Shown one piece after another: positions 15,177-21,709 of a DNA stretch of 21,709 bases. A model generated the notes under the pieces. That model saw only the letters and a program-made list of their open reading frames with translations. It was not told the origin of the DNA and did not search any database. This DNA comes from JAGQOZ01 sp041399205. Lineage in GTDB: Bacteria; Planctomycetota; Planctomycetia; Pirellulales; Pirellulaceae. The first letter of the stretch is position 1. Each line of letters starts with the position of its first letter. The translations under genes were made by a program, and so were the position numbers. The stretch lies in contig JAWKTK010000042.1 in assembly GCA_041399205.1 (NCBI GenBank), forward strand, positions 1-21,709, given 5' to 3'.

Positions 15177-17279
15177 TTGGACTTGTTTGGAAAGCGTTTG
15201 GCCACCGTTGGTTCGCCGGCCAAAAATTGGTTTTGCAAGGATGAAACATTGAGCAGTAGTACGTCTCCCGCCTTTCGCCCCGACGACATCTTAGGTCCGG
15301 ATGGTTTTGTCGCAAAAAGACTCAAGTCTTACGAAGTCCGCCACCAGCAATTGGAAATGGCCAACGCCGTATCCAACGCTTTGTCAGCCAAAAAACACTT
15401 GGTAGTGGAAGCCGGCACCGGCACGGGAAAGAGCTTTGCCTACTTGGTCCCCGCCATTCTGAAAGTTTGCGAAGAACAAGCGAACCAAAGCAGCCAAGAC
15501 GAACCAAATCGAATTGTCATTTCCACACACACCATCAGTCTACAAGAACAGCTGATTCAAAAAGATATCCCGTTTCTCAATAGCATCATTCCGTTGGAGT
15601 TTTCCGCCGTGCTGGTCAAGGGCCGAGGCAACTATCTAAGCCTGCGACGCCTGCACAACGCGCTGGAACGCAGCGGCACGTTGTTTCACCGTCCAGAAGA
15701 TGCGGATCTGCTGCAAGAGATTCGTTCGTGGGCTCGTAATACCACGGACGGTTCACTGGCCGATTTTCCCTTTCGCCCCACTGCGAGTGTTTGGGACGAA
15801 GTGGCCAGCGACAGCGGAAATTGCTTGGGTCGAAAATGCCCTACGTTCAAGCGATGCTTTTATTATCAGGCTAGAAATCGCATAAAAAACGCACAAATCT
15901 TGATCGTCAATCACGCTCTGTTCTTTAGCGACTTGGCACTGCGGCAAGTCAAAGCCAGTATCATTCCCGACTACCAAGCCGTCATCTTCGATGAAGCACA
16001 TACCCTGGAAGCGGTTGCTAGTGATCACATGGGATTACGAGTGACTTCGGGGCAGATCGATTACACGCTGAACAAACTGTATAACGATCGCACCAACAAA
16101 GGCATTCTGGTCGGTCGTCACTTGGCCGAAGCAGAAAAGCAAGTGAATCGTTGCCGAGAACGAGCTCGTGATTTTTTCACCGACTTGGACTATTGGCGAG
16201 AAGAACAGGGCGAAAACTTCAACGGTCGCATTGCACAAACACAGATTGTGCCGAATGGTCTTTCGCCCGAACTGGACCAACTGGCTCGCATGGTGCGAAC
16301 CAAAGGCGAAAGTCTTTCCAACGAAAGCGACCGCCAAGATTTTGTTTCCGCCGCCGACCGGTTAGACGGCTTGTCCACCGAATTATCCGATTGGCTCGGC
16401 CAACACGTTAACGACGGCGTCTATTGGATGGAACGCACTGAAACTCGACGTCAGGCACCTCGCATCAGCCTGGCAGCGGCGCCGATTGACATCGGTTCTC
16501 TGTTGCGAGAACAGCTGTTCCAACAAAAGCGAACTTGCATTTTGACCAGCGCCACATTGAGCGTCGGCAAGATGGCGTCGTTCGACTATTTCCAAGATCG
16601 TATCGGCTTGACGCAAACGCGTTCGCTACAGCTAGACAGTCCGTTCGACTATCAAAAACAAGCCAAGATTATTGTGCTGCGAGGCATGCCGGATCCGTCC
16701 AGCAAGGCCGACTATGAACGACTGACCGCGGCCATGATCGAACGTTACGTGAAGCGAACCGATGGCCGCGCGTTCGCGTTGTTCACCAGTTACGACATGC
16801 TGCGCCGAGTAGCATCGCGAATTGCACCGGCCTTGCGAGAAGAAGACATTGCCATCTATACGCAAGAAGCCGGGATGTCTCGAGGCCATTTGCTGGACCA
16901 ATTCAAAGCCAATCCTCGTTCTCTGTTGATGGGGACCGACAGCTTTTGGCAAGGCGTGGATGTTCCGGGCGAAGCGCTGTCCAACGTGATTATCACCAAG
17001 CTGCCGTTTAGCGTGCCGGATCAACCGCTGTTGCAAGCAAGGTTAGAGGCGATTCGAAAGCGCGGCGGCAATCCGTTTCAAGAACATCAATTGCCGGAAG
17101 CCATTATTAAACTCAAACAAGGCTTCGGACGCTTAATTCGAACCAGATCCGATACGGGAATTGTCGTCATCCTAGATCCTCGGATTCGCACCAAATACTA
17201 CGGCCGCTTTTTCTTGGAATCACTTCCCGAATGCAAACTTGTCGAAGAATCGGTCACGGCAGATTCGTATGTTGATTGA
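15177..17279 (+). CDS. dinG: DinG/XPD-like superfamily 2 DNA helicase
   Basis: A 700-aa ATP-dependent 5'-3' helicase of the DinG family (E. coli DinG has 716), acting on forked or R-loop DNA in repair. Walker A is EAGTGTGKS at residues 78-86, DEAH is at 272-275, motif V is in MGTDSFWQGVDVPGEAL, and motif VI is QGFGRLIRTRSDTG near the C-terminus. Three iron-sulfur cysteines C216, C221 and C227 have the DinG spacing (x4, x5). The first ligand position, in KGRGNYLSLRRL, is Ser155 where many homologues have Cys. The start is TTG 15177, one base after the thiG stop; no in-frame ATG precedes residue 61, and the domain needs the region before it. The close spacing implies co-transcription and coupling with thiG, although their functions are unrelated. 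Confidence 0.9.
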   Translation: MDLFGKRLATVGSPAKNWFCKDETLSSSTSPAFRPDDILGPDGFVAKRLKSYEVRHQQLEMANAVSNALSAKKHLVVEAGTGTGKSFAYLVPAILKVCEEQANQSSQDEPNRIVISTHTISLQEQLIQKDIPFLNSIIPLEFSAVLVKGRGNYLSLRRLHNALERSGTLFHRPEDADLLQEIRSWARNTTDGSLADFPFRPTASVWDEVASDSGNCLGRKCPTFKRCFYYQARNRIKNAQILIVNHALFFSDLALRQVKASIIPDYQAVIFDEAHTLEAVASDHMGLRVTSGQIDYTLNKLYNDRTNKGILVGRHLAEAEKQVNRCRERARDFFTDLDYWREEQGENFNGRIAQTQIVPNGLSPELDQLARMVRTKGESLSNESDRQDFVSAADRLDGLSTELSDWLGQHVNDGVYWMERTETRRQAPRISLAAAPIDIGSLLREQLFQQKRTCILTSATLSVGKMASFDYFQDRIGLTQTRSLQLDSPFDYQKQAKIIVLRGMPDPSSKADYERLTAAMIERYVKRTDGRAFALFTSYDMLRRVASRIAPALREEDIAIYTQEAGMSRGHLLDQFKANPRSLLMGTDSFWQGVDVPGEALSNVIITKLPFSVPDQPLLQARLEAIRKRGGNPFQEHQLPEAIIKLKQGFGRLIRTRSDTGIVVILDPRIRTKYYGRFFLESLPECKLVEESVTADSYVD

Positions 17280-17427
17280 GACGTTTGTAGCGGGGCATGC
17301 GCAAATGGCAACCAGTTACGTAAAACTCGAATCGTACAGAATGGCCGACTCTGGGTGCCGGAGACCGACTCGCTTACGCGTCAGATTTCGAAAGATCCGT
17401 CAACTTGGTCGGTAAGGCTCGGCTCAA
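17280..17427. other. Convergent spacer between the helicase and CotH genes
   Basis: The two genes converge here. I see no strong terminator hairpin. CCGACTC occurs twice, 22 bases apart, near 17345 and 17367. No RNA gene is recognisable. Confidence 0.4.
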
Positions 17428-20400
17428 TCAAATCAACGGACTACCAAACTTGTCGAATCGGCGCCTTTTCAAATCGGCAGCCCATGCGACCAACCAGTTG
17501 TCATCATGACGGTCCGATTCTGCCGTAGCGACGTAGGTTCCTTGTTGAAAGACAAACACGAAGTCTTGAGTCGTAAAGTCACCGTCGCCGTTCCAGTCGC
17601 CTTCTTCAAAGGACGCATTATTCGGAATATTGTCCTCGTACTTGCCGTACTGAAAAACCAGGACAATGTCGGACGAATTGAAGATGCCATCGTGGTTCGA
17701 ATCGCCAGGTAAAGGCTGGCTATCGGCGCCAGGCGAACCACCAACACGGGAACTTGCTCGCCACGCCTGCGAACTGTTGTAGTCGATGTTGGCAGCAAAC
17801 GCATGGACCAGCTCTAGCGAAAAGCCACCGCCGTCGGTCGTTGGATGCCAAGCGTCATCGTACGTGAATTGTTGGATTGGCACGGCATTGACCAATAGAC
17901 TAAGCGTTTCTCCGCCATTGGATAACTGCCCGGCCCATTCGCCTGCGATCTTGATATCGGTGCCGTATCGCTGCTGAAACGCCTCGATATCTTCCACTAC
18001 GACAACTCGGTCACCACCGGCAAGTTCAGTGACAAGACTATCTGCAAACCGAAACGACACTCCACCCGTTATCATGACCGATGCCAGATCCACGTTCGTG
18101 TCAGACGCGTTGAGGATTTCTAGAAATTCGAAAGCATTATTGTCAGAATACCCAGCAGCCAATTCGTCGGGCGTCGGCGACGCTGGATTATAGTGAACTT
18201 CGGCAATCCTTAGCCCAGCCCCGATCGTGCTGATCGGATTAGTCGGAGTGAATTCGCTGGGAGATGACCAATGACTCCAGCGTCCCGTATCGTCTTGATA
18301 CCGAATTCGCACTCGATATGTCTGGCCGATGGCAATTTGGCTCACAGGAATTTGCATTCGATGATCCAGCGTCGTCAGCTTCCCGCTTGTCCAAACCGAA
18401 TCAATTTCGTACACCCACGGATCACCCGTTGTGTAGGATGGCGTTCCCGGATGATGGACTTGCCCCAGTCTCCATTCCATGGCCGCGAACGAATCGGCGC
18501 CTTGTGCATCCTGAAAATCGGTGGCGTGAAAGACAAGGTCATCCGCCGGGAACTGGTCAGCTCCGACGAATGTGACGGTTGGCGTCACCGGGATCATTGC
18601 GTCTTCGGCTAGTACTGCCAACTGACCGCCACCAAAACCATCTTGCGAAATAAATTCTTTGACCCAATTGATCATGCCTTCAAACCCGACGGGACTGATG
18701 GCTCGACGCACTTCGCCCGCAGCGCCGTTCCCGGAAGGATACCGATAGACTTCATTGTAGAACGCTCCGTAATGCTGGCCGTTTGCGGGCGAACGCCTGG
18801 ATCGCAAGTTGTAATCCCACATCGCTCGGTCAATTGCTGCGAACGCTTCCACATGCCGAGCATACTCTTCAACAACGAGCGCCCCTTGGTCGGCGTTTAA
18901 TAGTAGATCCTGCAATTCGCGAGCTCGATTCTGAAACTCGATTTCCAGTTCTTCATGTTCGAATGCTCGGCGAAACTGCTCCAGCGGCGACGCATTCTGG
19001 ACTCCATCGGGACCCCAGCGGTCGAATTCTTCGTACAGCAGATCGACATCCCACGGCAGCATCGACCATTTTTCCGTTTCACCATTGAAATACAGCAAAC
19101 TGTTTTCACGGTCGCGAATGTCCGAATGATTCAGGGCTTCGACAACACTGCGATAACTGAAATAGCCGTCTAAATCTACGTTTTCTTGCCACCATTCCAT
19201 GGGCTGCACTTCGCGACGATTGTAGCCTGTTCGCGTCGAAGTAAACGCATCCAAATCTGACTTGTCGTCTGGCAGCCCAAAGCCGTGGCTTTCGAGTTCA
19301 CTGGCGGTATTCTGCATGCGGAACAGATTTCCATCAGGCAAATTGTGTGATCTCAAAAAGTCACCGCTGGGATTTTCAAACGCCAAGTAAAGTCCCCATA
19401 GATCGCCGTCGTATTGGCCGTCGGCCGATGATTCGGTGGCGTCGTCGATGACTCGCAACTGAAACGGACTGATGTTCGGTGCTGCTACACCCGCCATGTT
19501 GAATAGTCGAAACGCAATCGCTTCGTCCATGCCCGCCAAACCACGATTTGCGGGCGCCCATGGTGAAGCCGCAGTTCCAAAATTGAGTGTCCGCAGTTTT
19601 TCTGGCCACGGATTGCCGTATTGGTCATAGCCTTGGAATTCGTGCCCGCGATTAAACTTCAATTTCCACTTATTCTTGCCGGTTACATACGTGGAATTTT
19701 GTCCTCGAATCCGATACCGCATGTGATCGTAGACTTGGTCACCAACAACCAATGTTCCTTCGAATCGAAATTCGTTGGTGTTAAACTGCGTACGGTAATT
19801 GCTGTTTTCGACGTCATCTTGGCGCGAAATCAGATGAAACGCGGGGAGTGACCGAGTGGCCTCGGTTGAATACGTCACAGGTTCGGTCGAACCGGGCCGA
19901 TCTGCTCCTGTCCATTCAGGGATTCCGTCGTAAACAAAATAGGCGAAATTGGATTGCACATCGTCGGCATAGGGCGTCTGAACGGAAGTTCCATTCACAT
20001 CGGTGGCGCTGATTCGATAGCGAACCAATCGACGATGTGTTTGCAGTTCCGCCGGAAGCGTAGCCGAATAAATGCCGTCTAGCGCGGTCTCGTCGGCTTC
20101 GGTTCCATCATCTGACATTGGCAAGCTGGTCCATTCGGTCTGATATCGAGTATCCGATTTCGAAATGTAGTCTCCCGGATCCACCAACTGATATTGCAAC
20201 GTGACGTTGGAAACTCCCTGCGGATCTGTCACTTTGGCCGTCAACACCACGTCAACTCCGGAAATCGGTTGAGCTGGGTCGACATCCACCTGCCGAATCT
20301 GAGGCGGTGCGTTCGTAGAATAAATGCTGTTGACTGTCCCCGGAGTAGGTCGTCCCGAAATCTGATCGCCAGCCGACCGCCAACTTCCACCCAGATCATT

Positions 20401-21423
20401 GTCCAGCGACGGATGAATCAATTCCATGGACGGACCATCTCCGCCTGCAGCCGTGGGCCAGGGAAAACCGATCTGGTAAGAAACCGTATCGATAAGCCCA
20501 CCAAGATTGTCGCGAAGCGTGATGCGTTCGCCCGAATTCGCTAATTTTCCGGCGTATTCTCCGTCGGCTTCGTGGAACACAACATCCGTTTCGAAATGAA
20601 ACTGGAATGAACCGGCACCGTACTGATGTTGGTGGACGTCAATGGTCCTGGGAAATTCATCTGCAGCGTTGCCGAATCGCGACGACCCAACAAACGAAAT
20701 GCGACCACCGCCATCATTGACCATCCCGGCGCCGCTGGCCGCACCATTGAGCAATCGTTCTGCCGAACTGTAACCCGACGCGACGATGGTGTACGCTCCT
20801 GCTTCAAGCCGAAGTGGTTCAGCCAGCGTCTTGAAGCGTGAACCACCAATCAAATCCCCTGGCGATTCTTCCGTGAAGGTTGATTCGGCCAAGATTTGGT
20901 CGCCTTGATCGTCACTGGGAGTATCTGGTGTATCGCCATCGTTTCGCGACCATAACTGCACGGTAATACTACTTCGCATACCGTCCGAACGACTATCGAA
21001 CGCGGCAAGGCTGGTCACAAAAATGGGCGAATGAACAACAAAGTCCATCCCCACGGCGCCACCGAAATTTTGCCGGCCGCTGGTTCCTTCTTCGATTTCA
21101 TAAGCTACGAATGGGCCTGATCCGATATCGAACTCCGCCGAATAGGCCTCGGCATTTTCCGCAACAACCAGATAGTCACCTGCGGCGACCGTTGTACCAG
21201 CAGGAAACTGGTATGTGACACCGTCGGAAAAGTGCCAACCTGATACGTCAGCCGACTCGTCCCCGGCATTGAAGAGTTCAATAAATTCGGAAAGGCTTTG
21301 ATTATCTTGGGGGTTGTAATGAATCTCATTAATCACAACATTTGCGGCCAACATGCATCGCGATTCAAATGTTTCAAAACGGAGTAAACGGGCGGGGCTT
21401 CGCTTGTTTGAATGGAATCGCAT
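17428..21423 (-). CDS. Giant CotH-kinase / lamin-tail / dockerin surface protein
   Basis: A 1331-aa exported protein. Numbered from ATG 21423: planctomycete N-terminal motif FETFESRCMLAA (16-27); lamin-tail domain one in two halves (29-107 and 283-362) split by a ~175-residue insert; an Ig-like/Y-domain (372-502); a CotH-kinase domain (about 517-900) with RYRIRGQN, KWKLKFNR and the MLPWDVD acidic motif; a fibronectin-like segment (about 945-1060); lamin-tail domain two (1070-1232, uninterrupted); and a dockerin-like pair of calcium loops (GDSNHDGIFNSSD and GDWNGDGDFTTQD, 1240-1297). CotH kinases phosphorylate spore-coat proteins in Bacillus; planctomycete copies have no known substrate. An in-frame ATG at 21642 is rejected as the start because it lies at or upstream of the expected transcription start from the promoter at 21647-21675, and because the LESR motif normally sits near the N-terminus. 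No clear Shine-Dalgarno site is seen. Confidence 0.88.
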   Translation of the reverse strand: MRFHSNKRSPARLLRFETFESRCMLAANVVINEIHYNPQDNQSLSEFIELFNAGDESADVSGWHFSDGVTYQFPAGTTVAAGDYLVVAENAEAYSAEFDIGSGPFVAYEIEEGTSGRQNFGGAVGMDFVVHSPIFVTSLAAFDSRSDGMRSSITVQLWSRNDGDTPDTPSDDQGDQILAESTFTEESPGDLIGGSRFKTLAEPLRLEAGAYTIVASGYSSAERLLNGAASGAGMVNDGGGRISFVGSSRFGNAADEFPRTIDVHQHQYGAGSFQFHFETDVVFHEADGEYAGKLANSGERITLRDNLGGLIDTVSYQIGFPWPTAAGGDGPSMELIHPSLDNDLGGSWRSAGDQISGRPTPGTVNSIYSTNAPPQIRQVDVDPAQPISGVDVVLTAKVTDPQGVSNVTLQYQLVDPGDYISKSDTRYQTEWTSLPMSDDGTEADETALDGIYSATLPAELQTHRRLVRYRISATDVNGTSVQTPYADDVQSNFAYFVYDGIPEWTGADRPGSTEPVTYSTEATRSLPAFHLISRQDDVENSNYRTQFNTNEFRFEGTLVVGDQVYDHMRYRIRGQNSTYVTGKNKWKLKFNRGHEFQGYDQYGNPWPEKLRTLNFGTAASPWAPANRGLAGMDEAIAFRLFNMAGVAAPNISPFQLRVIDDATESSADGQYDGDLWGLYLAFENPSGDFLRSHNLPDGNLFRMQNTASELESHGFGLPDDKSDLDAFTSTRTGYNRREVQPMEWWQENVDLDGYFSYRSVVEALNHSDIRDRENSLLYFNGETEKWSMLPWDVDLLYEEFDRWGPDGVQNASPLEQFRRAFEHEELEIEFQNRARELQDLLLNADQGALVVEEYARHVEAFAAIDRAMWDYNLRSRRSPANGQHYGAFYNEVYRYPSGNGAAGEVRRAISPVGFEGMINWVKEFISQDGFGGGQLAVLAEDAMIPVTPTVTFVGADQFPADDLVFHATDFQDAQGADSFAAMEWRLGQVHHPGTPSYTTGDPWVYEIDSVWTSGKLTTLDHRMQIPVSQIAIGQTYRVRIRYQDDTGRWSHWSSPSEFTPTNPISTIGAGLRIAEVHYNPASPTPDELAAGYSDNNAFEFLEILNASDTNVDLASVMITGGVSFRFADSLVTELAGGDRVVVVEDIEAFQQRYGTDIKIAGEWAGQLSNGGETLSLLVNAVPIQQFTYDDAWHPTTDGGGFSLELVHAFAANIDYNSSQAWRASSRVGGSPGADSQPLPGDSNHDGIFNSSDIVLVFQYGKYEDNIPNNASFEEGDWNGDGDFTTQDFVFVFQQGTYVATAESDRHDDNWLVAWAADLKRRRFDKFGSPLI

Positions 21424-21646
21424 GCCATTGTTTCTGTGGGTAAGAGGGAACAGGGACTGCCCACTTTTGCAGTGGACCGATGATGTACGCGAGTCCATTC
21501 TACAAAACCGTACGCACGCAATGGCGAGGATCATCACTTGCACGCCAGTAAAGCCAAAGAACCAACGGCCATCGCGTCCGCATTTCCGTTCGAGTTCGTT
21601 ACCGTGCCGCATGTCGCTATTAGCCGTCATGACGTAGGCCACGCGG

Positions 21647-21675
21647 ATTCTACTAGCCGGTCAACTTCGGGTCAA
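21647..21675 (-). promoter_or_regulatory. Sigma70-like promoter for the CotH protein gene
   Basis: On the minus strand, TTGACC (5/6 match to the -35 consensus) at 21675-21670, exactly 17 bases, then TAGAAT (5/6 to the -10) at 21652-21647. Transcription should begin near 21640, leaving a leader of about 217 bases before ATG 21423. This is the best promoter in the window. Confidence 0.6.
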
Positions 21676-21676
21676 C
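21659..21676. promoter_or_regulatory. Direct repeat GGTCAAC-N4-GGTCAAC overlapping the CotH promoter
   Basis: Two identical 7-mers are separated by four bases, giving an 11-bp period, one helical turn. This is the format of OmpR/PhoB-type response-regulator boxes. It overlaps the -35 element and the spacer, so a bound protein would affect transcription directly. No regulator gene is in the window. Confidence 0.35.
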
Positions 21677-21709
21677 AAAATATGAAAACACAGATTCTTA
21701 CAGCTACTG

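Noticed and set aside
17340..17390. Possible tRNA-like GC-rich stretch after the helicase gene
   Set aside because: No cloverleaf, anticodon arm or TTCGA-type arm could be placed; it is a pair of short direct repeats.
21424..21642. N-terminal extension of the CotH protein from ATG 21642
   Set aside because: The predicted transcription start (about 21640) makes this ATG unusable, and the extra 73 residues place the LESR motif unusually far from the N-terminus.

Overview
The window reads as chromosomal DNA of a planctomycete, most likely Pirellulaceae (Rhodopirellula/Blastopirellula-like). The case rests on protein types: two very large surface or secreted proteins that open with the planctomycete 'LESR-xLL' N-terminal motif, an FG-GAP/VCBS giant, a CotH-kinase/lamin-tail/dockerin protein, a PEP-CTERM (exosortase) protein, a beta-barrel family I associate with this group, and frequent GTG/TTG starts. 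No rRNA, tRNA, CRISPR array, prophage or transposase gene is visible.

Layout. 1-130 (-): 5' end of a CBS-domain protein. 585-2264 (+): AspT/YidE-type transporter with two RCK_C domains. 2292-3030 (-): decayed outer-membrane beta-barrel gene with three single-base deletions, abutting the 3' end of a 1579-aa FG-GAP repeat protein (2954-7693, -). 7868-8283: array of ~79-bp palindromic repeats, four direct and two inverted. 8349-9119 and 9150-9737 (-): unknown protein and PEP-CTERM protein. 10056-10826 (-): rhomboid protease. 10921-11607 (-): SDR oxidoreductase. 11796-12992 (-): Gfo/Idh/MocA oxidoreductase with a terminator. From a divergent spacer, a + strand cluster follows: membrane-anchored hypothetical (13392-14056, frameshifted near its end), thiS (14106-14306), thiG (14308-15175, frameshifted) and a DinG-like helicase (15177-17279). 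17428-21423 (-): the 1331-aa CotH/lamin-tail/dockerin protein, with a good sigma70-like promoter at 21647-21675.

How the genes fit together. thiS and thiG make the thiazole half of thiamine; the next gene starts one base after thiG, so the cluster is probably one transcript with translational coupling. The minus-strand block from Gfo/Idh to the FG-GAP gene is a run of co-directional genes with gaps of tens to hundreds of bases, so probably several transcripts. Envelope proteins dominate: PEP-CTERM substrate, rhomboid, FG-GAP giant, CotH giant and a dead barrel.

Caution. Three loci (barrel, 13392 gene, thiG) carry small indels that break otherwise well-preserved reading frames, while the three longest ORFs are intact. 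The barrel shows the most damage and also lacks its N-terminal part, so it is probably a real pseudogene. The other two could be real lesions or sequencing/assembly errors. I found no clear novel defence or mobile system. The most informative oddities are the repeat array, the domain nested inside the first lamin-tail domain, the frameshifted thiG, and the FG-GAP/barrel junction.
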